From Acinetobacter tianfuensis (lineage in GTDB: Bacteria > Pseudomonadota > Gammaproteobacteria > Pseudomonadales > Moraxellaceae): a stretch of DNA of 64,000 bases. The stretch is from the NCBI RefSeq assembly GCF_003611465.1, contig NZ_RAXV01000002.1, forward strand, positions 124,001 to 188,000. The letters run 5' to 3'. The notes under the pieces are model-generated. The model ran no database searches and was not told the DNA's origin. It worked only from the letters and a program-made list of their open reading frames with translations. The number at the start of each line of letters is the position of its first letter. The first letter of the stretch is position 1. Shown piece by piece: positions 28,964 to 37,899 of this stretch. The position numbers and the translations under genes were made by a program.

Positions 28964-29968
28964 GTAGAACTCGCCTTAGAAAGCGTCTCTAAAAATTTAG
29001 GCTTAAAGACTCAAGTCAGCCATGACAACCGCTATGACATCGCAGATGAATATCTTGAAGTGCTGTACAAACTTTGGGATGGCTCATAGGAAGATGATGC
29101 CGTCCTCCGTGACAAACAAAAAGGCATCTTTGCAGATCACTCCAAAGTGCATCCTATTCAATATGCAGGGAAATACTTCACTTTACCGGAAATTCACATT
29201 TGTGAACCCTCACCGCAGCGCACACCTGTTTTGTACCAGACTGGCGCATCATCATGCGGGCAAAAATTTGCCAGTCAAAATGCAGAATGCGTATTCATTT
29301 CTGCCCCAACTCAAATTGCCGTAAAAAAACTGGCCAATGGTATTCGGCATAATTTAGTAAAAGAAGGCAAAGATACCCTCTCTGTCCTGATCTATACCAT
29401 GCTGGCCCTTATCGTCGATGAAACAGATGAAAAGGCCCAAGCGAAGTTCCGTGAATACCAGCAATACGGCAGCTATGATTGTGGCTTAACTTTAGCTGCT
29501 GGCTGGTCAGGTGTCGACTTTTCGCAGTTTAAACCCATAGATCAAGCGGAATACATTCATACCAATGCCATTCAGCCCATGCTTCAGTCCTATGTCGAAG
29601 CAGATCCAAATAAAGTTGGACTATTGAAAAAATAGCGAAATAGACCAGTATTGGCATCAACGGTCCTATTATTGTCGGCTCGCTAACCACAGTTGCAGAC
29701 CGCTTACAGGAAGGAGTAGAAAATACGGGCATTGACGGCTTTAATCTGGCTGATATTTTGGCGCATCAAAACTTTGAAGATATTGTTAAGTTTGTCGTAC
29801 CTGAGCTGCAGCGCCGCGGTGTCTATCAAACGGAATATGCGAGGGTACCTTAAGAAAAAAACTTTTGTCCAACAAGCAAGATTGCCTGACAGCCACCGCG
29901 CTGCACAATACCGCTATCATGCAGGGTTGAATGTCTCCAATACTTTTCATGCTGCAGAAACGGCCTAA
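28964..29968 (+). pseudogene. Decayed FMN-dependent monooxygenase (NtaA/SnaA/DszA family, luciferase-like)
   Basis: The translated pieces match the C-terminal two-thirds of a two-component flavin monooxygenase: DIADEYLEVLYKLWDGS, EDDAVLRDKQKGIFADHS, HPIQYAGKYF, TPVLYQTGASSCGQKFA, then GPIIVGS and TGIDGFNLADILAH, ending RLPDSHRAAQYRYHAG. An in-frame TAG at 29087 sits where the family has Trp (GSWEDDA). A frameshift near 29622 moves the rest to another frame with a further TAG, and more shifts occur near 29840-29865. The N-terminal third is missing. The enzyme would have oxidised a sulfonate or chelator-type substrate; it is not functional here. Confidence 0.9.
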
Positions 29969-29986
29969 AATAAAAATTCAGGCAAT

Positions 29987-30015
29987 AAAAAACAGCAGGT
30001 TATCTGCTGTTTTTT
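29987..30015 (-). terminator. Terminator for the minus-strand 72-residue gene
   Basis: A 12-bp stem AAAAAACAGCAG/CTGCTGTTTTTT with a 5-nt loop works in both directions, ending the pseudogene and the convergent small gene. Confidence 0.85.
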
Positions 30016-30022
30016 ATTTATT

Positions 30023-30241
30023 TCAAGCTAAGCGATAAAGCTGATTGAAACCTGTATAGAAACTTTTTCCATCAACATTGAAGTTAAAAGTTTCGCCTGT
30101 TTCCAGCTCGATCATTTGCCCAACATCAACCCAAATAAAACCTTGCGGCGTATTTTGCTGACGCTGCATTGGAACTAATTTTACTTTAATCTGACCGCCA
30201 TTGGCTTGGCTGGCAGTCAGCCATTCACTTAATTTTTTCAT
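30023..30241 (-). CDS. Small conserved protein of unknown function
   Basis: This 72-residue soluble protein starts MKKLSEWLTASQANGGQIKV. It has beta-rich text after that (FIWVDVGQMIELETGETFNF, then VDGKSFYTGFNQLYRLA). There is no signal peptide, membrane segment or recognisable motif. It has a good terminator immediately after the stop, which supports it being expressed. The 400 bp upstream hold no gene. I assign no function. Confidence 0.7.
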   Translation of the reverse strand: MKKLSEWLTASQANGGQIKVKLVPMQRQQNTPQGFIWVDVGQMIELETGETFNFNVDGKSFYTGFNQLYRLA

Positions 30242-30648
30242 TACAATTACTCAAAGTTGAGCAGTTGTGACAATCACGCAAAGAAATCAACTAACGCAGA
30301 TAGAGGAATTATTCTGTATTACTAACTACTAGATGCAATCTAAGCAACTCACTTAGATTTTATATAAATCACAAACAGCTATAAAAATAGACAAGCAGGA
30401 ACAATACCCGCTTAGAGTATTTCTTTTATACATTTTTAAACTTATAAAGGCAAACTGAACTTGTAACATTATTTAAACAGCAGCTAAAAAACATGTCTAA
30501 TTTTCATTAAATATCATCTGTTTATTAACATCAATTTCATAAAAATCTATTTTTTAAATACCCCCAGCTTAAGACTTAATTTTCTATAAGCAGACATTAA
30601 GATGGGGGCGCTAAAACACTCAAGTACATTTAAATATGTACACGTCGC
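30242..30648. other. AT-rich spacer with a large inverted repeat
   Basis: No gene is seen. The notable element is an inverted repeat with arms CCCCCAGCTTAA (30561-30572) and TTAAGATGGGGG (30597-30608), with one mismatch and a 24-nt loop. A second short dyad GTACAT...ATGTAC lies at about 30623-30640. Both are downstream of the hpaI-like gene on its strand, so they may act in 3'-end formation. Confidence 0.5.
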
Positions 30649-31446
30649 TTAATAGCCTTCGGCAGACTTGATTGCTGCAATCTCAGGTTTATATTGATGC
30701 AGCAAATTGCGCAGCGACTGCATGAGCACACTGGTATCTACACCAACAGCCACAAACTCCGTGCCAAGTTCAATATACTTTTGTGTTGCCTCATGCTGAG
30801 TAGACAAAATACCCGCCGCTTTGTCCGCAGCGCGAATCCGCTGAATGGCATCTATAACAGCTTTTTGTACTTCAGGATGATTTGGATTTCCTTCATAACC
30901 CATTGTCGCAGACAAATCCACAGCGCCAATAAAGATACCGTCAATACCATCCACCTTTAGAATTTCATCTAAATTTGCTAAGCCGTCTACAGATTCAATC
31001 TGGATCAGCAAACAGATATTTTCATGGGCAGTTGCATAATAGTCTGGAATGCTGTTCCAGCGCGTCGCTCTTGCCAATGCTGCGCCTACCCCGCGAACAC
31101 CTGCTGGCGGATAACGCACAGCCCTCACCATCAGCTCAGCCTGCTCTACCGTTTCCACCATAGGAATCAGCAGCGTTTGCGCGCCAATATCCAGCAGCTG
31201 TTTAATCAGCTGCACACTGCCTATAGGCGGACGTACTACAGCTTGAGAGGGATAAGCCGCAATACTTTGCAGCTGTGAAAGCGTTGTTCTTAAATCACTT
31301 GGCGCATGCTCGCCATCAATCAGCAGCCAGTCATAGCCTGCATTGGCGGCAATTTCTGTACCGTAAGCATCCGCCAAGCCAATCCACAAACCAATTTGCT
31401 GCTGTGTTTTTAATTTCCGTTTAAAGTGATTTGTATAATCTATCAT
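30649..31446 (-). CDS. HpcH/HpaI-family aldolase
   Basis: The 265-residue TIM-barrel protein belongs to the class II HpcH/HpaI aldolases, which cleave 4-hydroxy-2-oxo acids to pyruvate or a related keto acid plus an aldehyde. Key text is WLLIDGEHAPSD near residue 42, QTLLIPMVETVEQAE near 92, LLIQIESVDGLANLDEI with the metal-binding Glu near 148, and DGIFIGAVDLSATMGY with the metal Asp near 173. No homoprotocatechuate pathway genes flank it, so the true substrate may differ. It stands alone between AT-rich spacers, a layout seen with acquired or relict catabolic genes. Confidence 0.9.
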   Translation of the reverse strand: MIDYTNHFKRKLKTQQQIGLWIGLADAYGTEIAANAGYDWLLIDGEHAPSDLRTTLSQLQSIAAYPSQAVVRPPIGSVQLIKQLLDIGAQTLLIPMVETVEQAELMVRAVRYPPAGVRGVGAALARATRWNSIPDYYATAHENICLLIQIESVDGLANLDEILKVDGIDGIFIGAVDLSATMGYEGNPNHPEVQKAVIDAIQRIRAADKAAGILSTQHEATQKYIELGTEFVAVGVDTSVLMQSLRNLLHQYKPEIAAIKSAEGY

Positions 31447-31699
31447 TTGCTTGCTCAGTGCAGGTTCAGATGTTCTCTTTGATTAAACGCCTTTTCACAA
31501 AATCTGCCAATATAGATTTTCTCTTGCATAATTGAAGAAAACTCTTAATTCATTATTTTTATTAGGGGATTTATTCTAAAATAGAACAGGCTCCAAACTT
31601 CCTTATGCCAAAATTCATATGATCTTCCCTAATCATGAACGTCTGGCCCGCTCTCTTTCAGGTAAACTATGACATAAATTGAATATTGGAGCAGTATTG

Positions 31700-32353
31700 A
31701 TGGATTTACTAAACGTTTCAAAAAGCCGCTATACCACCAAAGCCTACGACCCAACTAAAAAAATTCCAGAAGCGCAATTTAAACGTTTACTCGAAATACT
31801 GCGTTTAACACCATCCTCTATTAATATTCAGCCTTGGCATTTTTTTATTGCAGACAATAACGCAGCTAAAGAACGCATAGCAAAAGCGCTCGTTGGGAAA
31901 TATGCTTACAATGCTCCCAAAGTCCTAGACTCATCACATACCATTTTGTTCTGCACCAAAGCCGACATTAGTACAGATCATTTAGAGCAGCTGCTGAGCC
32001 GTGATGAAGCCAGCGGCCGCTTTAAAGATGAAACTGCTAAGCAAGGTCAAAAGGACAGCCGCACTGGTTATGTCGATTATTACCGCAATGAAAAAGGCGA
32101 CATTCAGCGCTGGGCTGAGAACCAAACTTTTATTGCGTTAGGACAAATGCTTTTGGCTGCAGGTATTGAAGGTATCGATGCAACACCGATTGGCGGTTTT
32201 GATGAAGCAATCATTAGCGATGAACTAGGCCTAGCTGAAAAAGGCTTAATTCCATCTGTACTGCTTACACTCGGCTACCGCAGTGAAACTGACTTTAATG
32301 CAAAATTACCCAAATCGCGCTTAAGCCAAGAAGACATCTTTACACAGCTTTAA
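31700..32353 (+). CDS. nfsB: Oxygen-insensitive NAD(P)H nitroreductase, NfsB type
   Basis: This FMN flavoenzyme reduces nitroaromatics and quinones with NAD(P)H, two electrons at a time. From the ATG at 31700 (GGAG 9 nt upstream) it has 217 residues, the same as E. coli NfsB, and is alignable end to end: SRYTTKAYDPTKK near the N-terminus, LRLTPSSINIQPWHFFIAD near 38, IGGFDEAIISDELGLAEKG near 165 and FNAKLPKSRL at the end. An upstream TTG at 31679 in the same frame is unlikely to be used. The natural substrate in this genus is not known. Confidence 0.92.
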   Translation: MDLLNVSKSRYTTKAYDPTKKIPEAQFKRLLEILRLTPSSINIQPWHFFIADNNAAKERIAKALVGKYAYNAPKVLDSSHTILFCTKADISTDHLEQLLSRDEASGRFKDETAKQGQKDSRTGYVDYYRNEKGDIQRWAENQTFIALGQMLLAAGIEGIDATPIGGFDEAIISDELGLAEKGLIPSVLLTLGYRSETDFNAKLPKSRLSQEDIFTQL

Positions 32354-32370
32354 TATTGGAATAAAACGAT

Positions 32371-32394
32371 GAAAGGGGCTAAAAAACCCCTTTC
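32371..32394 (+). terminator. Probable terminator of the nitroreductase gene
   Basis: An 8-bp perfect stem GAAAGGGG/CCCCTTTC with an 8-nt loop lies 17 bp after the stop. The following T-tract is poor. Confidence 0.55.
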
Positions 32395-32468
32395 ATGTCA
32401 TTTCAGGACTTATTTTTTAAACATAAATCGAGTATATTCTGCGCAAAACAAAACACTGGCAGAACAAT

Positions 32469-32693
32469 ATGCTTACTTCACCCAAATTACCTATGAAGTT
32501 TTATTGCACTTCCTGCAATTCAGTTTACATGCAAGCTTATCGTGCGAATGCACTTGTCAGCTATCCTGCCTGTCCCCAATGCAGCAATGCTGGACAGCTG
32601 CAAGGCACAATTGAATCGCAAGATTTGCTTAAGCACCCTGTTAGCGTAGCTAAAAGCCTGCTGCATAGCACACTGGCATATATGAAAAGATAA
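32469..32693 (+). CDS. Small zinc-ribbon protein, copy 1
   Basis: The 74-residue protein starts MLTSPKLPMKFYC and carries two CxxC knuckles, CTSC near residue 13 and CPQC near 35, separated by about 18 residues. This is a zinc-ribbon arrangement. The C-terminal part (ESQDLLKHPVSVAKSLLHSTLAYMK) is helical. An internal ATG at 32493 is possible, but the paralogue downstream has the same residues before MKF, supporting the longer form. No function is known; it may bind nucleic acid or a protein partner. Confidence 0.75.
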   Translation: MLTSPKLPMKFYCTSCNSVYMQAYRANALVSYPACPQCSNAGQLQGTIESQDLLKHPVSVAKSLLHSTLAYMKR

Positions 32694-32796
32694 TTTCAGA
32701 CTTAAGAACTTGCCTTTATGCACCACTGCAAGCTTGCAAATATGGCCTATAAATTGCTTTCATTTTCATCAGTCAATTCTTATCAGAGGATTAGAT

Positions 32797-33057
32797 ATGT
32801 CTGTACTTTTTAATTGGCCAATGCCAATGAAGTTTCAATGCCATCATTGCAATTCTTGCTATATGCACCCCTATCAGCAGGAAAACCGTCAGTATCCATG
32901 CTGCCCCGAATGCGGACAGCAAGGCTTACTTACGGGTATCGCCGAAAGCTCTGATTTGTTCTGCCATCCAGTTCATGCTCTAAACAGCGGCTTAATTTGG
33001 GCAAAGTACAAATTTGCAGTTCACTCTTCAAATACCCGCCTGTCCCTAAAAGTTTAG
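32797..33057 (+). CDS. Small zinc-ribbon protein, copy 2 (paralogue of the upstream gene)
   Basis: The 86-residue protein begins MSVLFNWPMPMKFQCHHC. It has CxxC knuckles CHHC and CPEC, with two extra Cys near them (NSCYM and YPCCPEC). It aligns along most of its length with copy 1: the MKF-C-x2-C-N-S-x-Y-M stretch, then YP-x-CP-x-C, then G-x-L-x-G-x-x-ES-x-DL...HPV. AGAGGA lies 8 nt upstream of the ATG. The same frame is open back to 32710 but the preceding text is not conserved in copy 1. Function unknown. Confidence 0.78.
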   Translation: MSVLFNWPMPMKFQCHHCNSCYMHPYQQENRQYPCCPECGQQGLLTGIAESSDLFCHPVHALNSGLIWAKYKFAVHSSNTRLSLKV

Positions 33058-33093
33058 TTTTACAGCACTGAAACATTGACAGTCAAAACCAAT

Positions 33094-33122
33094 AAAAAGG
33101 CACAATCTATGTGCCTTTTTAC
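33094..33122 (+). terminator. Terminator after the zinc-ribbon pair
   Basis: An 11-bp stem AAAAAGGCACA/TGTGCCTTTTT with a 5-nt loop lies between convergent genes and can serve both. Confidence 0.88.
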
Positions 33123-33148
33123 ACTTCAGTGCATCAAAATATTGCTGC

Positions 33149-34006
33149 TTACATAGCAAAAGCCAAGCACAGCACGCTGGTTAAGCCTAAGACAATGCCT
33201 AAAGCGACAAGCGGCTTTAGCTTTTCTTTAAAAATGAATAATCCGCTCAGCACGCCCAGCATAACAACCAGCACATTCATTCCTGCAAATACCACTGCTG
33301 GTGAATCTTTCAGCAGCATATGCGCTTTTACATAAAGCGCAATATTGGCAAAATTCAAAATACCAAGCAACAGCCCTGCTCCAATATTTTGCCAAGTCCC
33401 TAAACTTTTATATTTTACAGCGATGAACAGTATAGAAATGACAAAGGCGAAAATAAACATTAAATTCAAGGTCACAGAAAACTGCAAACCCAGACCAGTT
33501 GTATACTTTAACAAAACATCTATCAGCGCATACCCCATCCATACAGCCAATAGCGATGCCGCGGCCAAAGGCTTAGCGCCATGAACCGCCTGTTTACGTT
33601 TATGCGAGTCTAAAATACAAAATATTGCTCCAACCCCCATAATAATTCCAAGAATCTTAAGCTGATTAAAAGTTTCATTAAAAATAAAATAGGCTGCCAG
33701 CAAAGACAATACGACAGATAAACGCTGAGCAATTTCCGTTTTTAAAATGCCAGCATTTTGCAGCGATTTAGACAAGCAGAAAAAAATCGCAGGCAGCAAT
33801 ATGCCTAAAAGAATAATCAGCCACCACGGCGTATGCGCTGCAGACACATGCGCTAAATCTGGCTTAAACCATAAATATGTCAAAATACTGGCCATCGCAT
33901 AATTCCAAGCAATCATTTGCATTGGAAGCAAACCTTTATCACGGCAGATTTTTAAAACTATGGATACAGCCACACTGCACAGCGCAGCGGCAAATATCAG
34001 CTCCAT
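33149..34006 (-). CDS. EamA/DMT-family transporter
   Basis: The 285-residue protein has about ten hydrophobic segments, arranged as two five-helix EamA halves, typical of drug/metabolite exporters in the inner membrane. The second half begins near residue 150 (LLAVWMGYALIDVLLKYTTG), and the ends of both halves show the family pattern (FIFNETFNQLKILGIIMGVGAIF and LFIFKEKLKPLVALGIVLGLTSV, paired in position). The substrate is unknown. It is downstream of, and in the same orientation as, fba but is separated by a terminator. Confidence 0.9.
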   Translation of the reverse strand: MELIFAAALCSVAVSIVLKICRDKGLLPMQMIAWNYAMASILTYLWFKPDLAHVSAAHTPWWLIILLGILLPAIFFCLSKSLQNAGILKTEIAQRLSVVLSLLAAYFIFNETFNQLKILGIIMGVGAIFCILDSHKRKQAVHGAKPLAAASLLAVWMGYALIDVLLKYTTGLGLQFSVTLNLMFIFAFVISILFIAVKYKSLGTWQNIGAGLLLGILNFANIALYVKAHMLLKDSPAVVFAGMNVLVVMLGVLSGLFIFKEKLKPLVALGIVLGLTSVLCLAFAM

Positions 34007-34062
34007 GACGGTTCATCCTCTATTCAGGCGGTGTTTTATATTTTTTCGTATGCATACACAAG

Positions 34063-34087
34063 AAAAGCCCACATATTGTGGGCTTTT
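34063..34087 (-). terminator. Terminator of fba
   Basis: An 11-bp stem AAAAGCCCACA/TGTGGGCTTTT with a 3-nt loop lies just after the fba stop on its strand. Confidence 0.85.
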
Positions 34088-34110
34088 GCTTATAAATAAT
34101 CTATGACAAA

Positions 34111-35148
34111 TTATTTATAACGATCAACCATTTTTTCAAGAGAAATCGGGCGGATCTTGTCAGCGTTGCCAGCTGTACCAAATGCTGTGTAACGGTCTAC
34201 ACAGATTTGCTTCATTGCATCAACAGTTTGAGCAAAGAATTTACGCGGGTCAAATTCGCTTGGTTTTTCAGCCATCATACGGCGCATTGCACCGGTAGAC
34301 GCTAAACGCAAGTCAGTGTCGATATTGATTTTACGAACACCGTGCTTAATTGCTTCAACCAATTGCTCAACAGGAACACCATAAGTTTCTTTGATGTCGC
34401 CGCCATATTGGTTAATGATTGCAAGCCATTCTTGAGGAACAGAGCTTGAACCGTGCATTACAAGATGCGTGTTTGGCAACGCAGCATGAATTTCTTTAAT
34501 ACGGTCAATCGCTAGGATGTCGCCTGTAGGCGGACGCGTAAACTTGTACGCACCGTGTGACGTACCAACTGCGATAGCAAGCGCATCGACATTAGTATCC
34601 GCAACAAATTGAGTTGCTTCTTCAACAGATGTAAGCAGTTGAGAGTGGTCAAGTACGCCTTCTGCGCCTACGCCATCTTCTTCACCAGCCATACCAGTTT
34701 CAAGACTTCCTAGACAGCCAATTTCACCTTCAACAGATACGCCGCACGCATGCGCCATCGCAACTGTACGGCGAGTTACGTCTACGTTGTATTCGTAAGT
34801 TGTTGGTGTTTTGCCGTCTGCGCCCAAAGAGCCGTCCATCATTACAGATGAGAAGCCTAATTGGATAGAACGCTGACAAACATCAGGGTCTGTACCATGG
34901 TCCTGATGCATTACAACAGGAATATGCGGCCATTCTTCAATTGCTGCCAAAATAAGGTGACGTAAGAATGGAGCGCCTGCATATTTACGCGCACCAGCAG
35001 ATGCTTGCACGATTACAGGTGAATTCGTTTCGTCTGCGGCCAACATGATAGCGCGCATTTGTTCTAAGTTGTTTACGTTAAACGCTGGTACGCCGTAGTT
35101 GTGTTCGCCGGCGTGATCCAAGAGCTGGCGCAAAGAAATAAGAGCCAT
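34111..35148 (-). CDS. fba: Class II fructose-bisphosphate aldolase
   Basis: This zinc aldolase interconverts fructose-1,6-bisphosphate with DHAP and GAP. The 345-residue protein has [15 protein letters not shown] (catalytic Asp and zinc His) near residue 80 and [11 protein letters not shown] near 105. [10 protein letters not shown] (metal Glu) follows near 140, then [11 protein letters not shown] (zinc His) and [10 protein letters not shown] (zinc His) further along. The CbbA-like subgroup is suggested by the GEEDG insert after residue 150. GGGAGG lies 6 nt before the ATG. Acinetobacter uses this mainly for gluconeogenesis, since the upper glycolytic route is incomplete in the genus (general knowledge). 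Confidence 0.97.
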   Translation of the reverse strand: MALISLRQLLDHAGEHNYGVPAFNVNNLEQMRAIMLAADETNSPVIVQASAGARKYAGAPFLRHLILAAIEEWPHIPVVMHQDHGTDPDVCQRSIQLGFSSVMMDGSLGADGKTPTTYEYNVDVTRRTVAMAHACGVSVEGEIGCLGSLETGMAGEEDGVGAEGVLDHSQLLTSVEEATQFVADTNVDALAIAVGTSHGAYKFTRPPTGDILAIDRIKEIHAALPNTHLVMHGSSSVPQEWLAIINQYGGDIKETYGVPVEQLVEAIKHGVRKINIDTDLRLASTGAMRRMMAEKPSEFDPRKFFAQTVDAMKQICVDRYTAFGTAGNADKIRPISLEKMVDRYK

Positions 35149-35168
35149 AATGTCCTCCCAGGTAATGC

Positions 35169-35197
35169 GACATATTCTACATGTTCGGGCTGTTCAA
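35169..35197 (-). promoter_or_regulatory. Candidate promoter of fba
   Basis: On the minus strand, TTGAAC and TATGTC are separated by 17 bp, about 21 bp upstream of the fba start. A 14-bp perfect palindrome TAAAAGCGCTTTTA at 35207-35220 sits immediately upstream of the -35. Confidence 0.45.
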
Positions 35198-35228
35198 ATC
35201 AGCACTTAAAAGCGCTTTTATTCAAAAA

Positions 35229-35254
35229 AAATCCCCGCTCACGCAGGGACTTTT
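35229..35254 (-). terminator. Probable terminator of the small lipoprotein gene
   Basis: On the minus strand GTCCCTGCGTGAGCGGGGAT forms a short stem with minor mismatch and runs into T8. Confidence 0.6.
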
Positions 35255-35272
35255 AGATTAAAATCAGCAATA

Positions 35273-35542
35273 TCAGTGTAAGGCAGCTGAAGCTTCGCTG
35301 TCAGGTGTCGCAGCATCCGCCGGCGCATTTGCAATTTCAGCAGGAATGTCCGTGTTTTTTTCATCCAAAACTGGCTGATCCAGCGCATCAATTGCGGCCT
35401 GCTGTTCTGGAGTTGTCTTTTCATCAGCAACTGGTGCAGATGCTTCTGCTGTATCTTGAGGCGCTGCTTCTTTTTTTGCACATGCGGTTAATGCCAAAGG
35501 TGCAATTAATAATGCTGCAAGTACCAGTTTTAGATTCATCAT
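35273..35542 (-). CDS. Small Ala/Glu/Asp-rich predicted lipoprotein
   Basis: The 89-residue precursor has a signal sequence ending LALTAC, a lipobox, placing the lipid on Cys 21. The mature part is low-complexity and acidic, rich in Ala, Asp, Glu and Pro (KKEAAPQDTAEASAPVADEK, then PEQQAAIDALDQPVLDEK), and probably disordered. AGGA precedes the first two ATGs. No catalytic motif is present. It sits between the hypothetical secreted protein and fba on the same strand. It may be a structural or spacer-type envelope lipoprotein, but no function is known. Confidence 0.78.
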   Translation of the reverse strand: MMNLKLVLAALLIAPLALTACAKKEAAPQDTAEASAPVADEKTTPEQQAAIDALDQPVLDEKNTDIPAEIANAPADAATPDSEASAALH

Positions 35543-35675
35543 GTTTTCCTACGGGTTGATGATTACTTCGCAGAAATTTTATTGCAGAAATATTTCATTT
35601 TTATGACCGAAAAATCTACGGCCACAAAAAAGGACTGCTGGTACTTCACGCTGTCGAAAAAATGCCTAGGGGGCT

Positions 35676-36074
35676 TTATTTTAAAAGTTTGGCACAATTG
35701 CCTGATGAAAAATACAGATCTGGATCTGGTCGCATTTGAATCCTTTTCTTATTTTGCTCAATGGTTAAATTAACATCTCCATCTTTCTCAACTACTTCAA
35801 ATTTGATCTTCGGATCAACTGTATGCCATATATTTTCGAAATAATTCAGCTCATAAGCGCTCATGGCATATCCATTGTTCATACAGAGCATCCCAGTGCC
35901 GTCTTGATTTAATCTCAACACCATTTCACCCCCTGTTAAATCTTGAAGCCAAATCCCCTCAAACTCTGAATGACTTCTTGGCATATCAAGAAATTTATTC
36001 ACATGTTTCCAATTTGTTTCAGCATTAATGGATATCGATAGAAAGATACCGAATAAAAAAATAATTTTTGCCAT
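35676..36074 (-). CDS. Predicted secreted protein of unknown function
   Basis: From the ATG at 36074 the protein has 132 residues, starting with the signal peptide MAKIIFLFGIFLSISINA, probably cleaved before ETNWK. The frame extends 16 codons upstream, but that part is not signal-like. The mature protein reads like a small lipocalin-style or DUF domain: EGIWLQDLTGGEMVLRLNQDG, TGMLCMNNG, and KIKFEVVEKDGDVNLTIEQN, ending with SGNCAKLLK. Two Cys could pair in the periplasm. No family is recognised with confidence. It lies downstream of pgk beyond a terminator. Confidence 0.7.
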   Translation of the reverse strand: MAKIIFLFGIFLSISINAETNWKHVNKFLDMPRSHSEFEGIWLQDLTGGEMVLRLNQDGTGMLCMNNGYAMSAYELNYFENIWHTVDPKIKFEVVEKDGDVNLTIEQNKKRIQMRPDPDLYFSSGNCAKLLK

Positions 36075-36130
36075 ATTAATCTTATTTAAAAATGAATATT
36101 TATTATAAATACAGATGAACAAACACCGTT

Positions 36131-36160
36131 AAAAAAGGCCGATACGTAATCAGCCTTTTA
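36131..36160 (-). terminator. Probable terminator of pgk
   Basis: AAAGGCCGAT pairs with ATCAGCCTTT (one non-Watson-Crick pair) around a short loop, flanked by A/T runs, just after the pgk stop. Confidence 0.65.
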
Positions 36161-36188
36161 TTCACTCATCATTTACATGAACTAATGA

Positions 36189-37376
36189 TTATGCACGTTC
36201 TAGCAGCGCTGCAACTGCAGGAAGTGTTTTACCTTCTACAAACTCAAGGAAAGCGCCGCCGCCAGTAGAGATATAGCCAATTTTGTCAGCCACTTCGTAT
36301 TTATCAATTGCCGCTAAAGTGTCGCCGCCGCCAGCAATAGAGAAGCCTTCTGACTGTGCAATCGCTAAAGATAAAGTTTTCGTGCCTTCACCAAATTGAT
36401 CCACTTCAAAAACACCTACTGGGCCATTCCAAAGAATCGTTTTAGATGTTTTCAAAATGTCAGCAAAGGCTTTTGCAGTTTCTGGACCAACATCCAAAAT
36501 CATATCGTTGTCAGCAACGTCTTCAACTTTTTTCACCACTGCTTTCGCAGCAGCCAATGAACCTAAGAAATCATCAAAGTTAATTTCTGAAGCATCAGCC
36601 ACTACAACGTCAGTTGGAAGCGGTACAGATACTTTTGCAGCAATCGCTTTCGCTGTATCAATCAAATCATTTTCACACAGTGATTTGCCAACATTGAAAC
36701 CAGCAGCAGCTAAGAATGTATTAGCAATACCGCCGCCTACAATTAACTGATCACAGATATCTGAAAGTGAAGTCAATACGTCCAATTTAGTCGAAACTTT
36801 TGAACCCGCAACAATGGCAACCATTGGCTTAGCAGGAGTTTGCAAAGCACGGCCAAGCGCATCAAGCTCAGCAGCAAGCAATGGGCCAGCAGCAGCAACC
36901 TTTGCACAGCGCGCAACACCTTCAGTTGACGCTTCTGCACGGTGAGCTGTACCAAATGCATCCATCACATACACATCGCATAGCGTTGCATATTTTGCTG
37001 AAAGTTCTGGATTATTTTTCTTTTCGCCAACGTTGAAACGGCAATTTTCAAGCAATACCACTTGGCCTGCAGCAACTTCAACACCATCAAGATAGTCAGT
37101 AATCAGCTTCACTTCCTGACCTAATGCTTCAGTTAAGTAAGCAGCCACTGGAGCTAGTGACTGTTCAGCTTTAGGTTCACCTTCAACTGGACGACCAAGG
37201 TGTGAATACACCATTACAGCTGCGCCTTTTGCTAAAGCAGCTTTAATTGTCGGCAATGCCGCACGTAAACGCGCATCGCTAGTAATCACGCCATTTTTAA
37301 CAGGTACGTTTAAGTCTTCGCGAATCAGTACGCGCTTACCTGCCAAATCAAGATCAGTCATACGCTGAAAGTTCAT
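36189..37376 (-). CDS. pgk: Phosphoglycerate kinase
   Basis: Pgk transfers phosphate between 1,3-bisphosphoglycerate and ADP. From the ATG at 37376 ([16 protein letters not shown]) it has 395 residues, the usual length. [15 protein letters not shown] near residue 14 is the signature and [12 protein letters not shown] follows near 60. The C-terminal nucleotide-binding domain has GPETAKAF and the GGGDT motif in [15 protein letters not shown]. An earlier in-frame ATG at 37400 would add eight residues with no homology support. It is transcribed towards fba, two genes downstream. Confidence 0.97.
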   Translation of the reverse strand: MNFQRMTDLDLAGKRVLIREDLNVPVKNGVITSDARLRAALPTIKAALAKGAAVMVYSHLGRPVEGEPKAEQSLAPVAAYLTEALGQEVKLITDYLDGVEVAAGQVVLLENCRFNVGEKKNNPELSAKYATLCDVYVMDAFGTAHRAEASTEGVARCAKVAAAGPLLAAELDALGRALQTPAKPMVAIVAGSKVSTKLDVLTSLSDICDQLIVGGGIANTFLAAAGFNVGKSLCENDLIDTAKAIAAKVSVPLPTDVVVADASEINFDDFLGSLAAAKAVVKKVEDVADNDMILDVGPETAKAFADILKTSKTILWNGPVGVFEVDQFGEGTKTLSLAIAQSEGFSIAGGGDTLAAIDKYEVADKIGYISTGGGAFLEFVEGKTLPAVAALLERA

Positions 37377-37515
37377 GCATTGCTCTCTTATTGATATCAA
37401 AACGCCAAGATTTTAAATGATTATGCAGAAAAAGGTTAGCTTCTTTTGCAGAAAAGGCATGTAAACATAAAGTTTTGCTATCATAGTGAAAAGCCTGATA
37501 AAGATTCGCAGCATT

Positions 37516-37899
37516 ATGTCCATTCATCCAGATCCAAATATTAACCGATTGAACGTTTTAGGCGAGCCTTTGGCCAGCTGCTGCTTCGATCCGATTACCG
37601 GTTATTTCCGCAATGGATTTTGCCATACTGCAACTTCAGACTTAGGCCAGCACACCATGTGTGCGCAAATGACTTCAGAATTTTTAAACTTTTCCCAAAA
37701 AACAGGCAATGATTTAATCACACCATTACCCGAGGCTGGCTTCCCTGGCTTACAGCCGGGTGACTTCTGGTGCATCTGCGTGACGCGCTGGGTAGAAGCT
37801 TATCAAGAAGGCCTTGCTCCACCAGTGAAAATACAGGCATGCCACCAAGCTGTGCTGTCTTATGTCCCTCTTAATGTATTAATGGAATATGCTGTCTAA
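37516..37899 (+). CDS. DUF2237-family protein
   Basis: The 127-residue protein starts MSIHPDPNINRLNVLGEPL. It carries the family features NVLGEPLASCCFDPITGYFRNGFCHT (split here as NVLGEPLASC and YFRNGFCHT), then DLGQHTMCAQMT and PGDFWCICVTRWVEA. The conserved Cys/His set suggests metal or redox chemistry, but the function is not known. The frame is open to a GTG at 37486. Its stop overlaps the start of maf by one base (TAATG), so the two are translationally coupled. Confidence 0.88.
   Translation: MSIHPDPNINRLNVLGEPLASCCFDPITGYFRNGFCHTATSDLGQHTMCAQMTSEFLNFSQKTGNDLITPLPEAGFPGLQPGDFWCICVTRWVEAYQEGLAPPVKIQACHQAVLSYVPLNVLMEYAV

Noticed and set aside
35582..35773. 63-codon plus-strand frame opposite the secreted hypothetical protein
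   Set aside because: Overlaps the end of the minus-strand gene and has no ribosome-binding site; no sign of coding.
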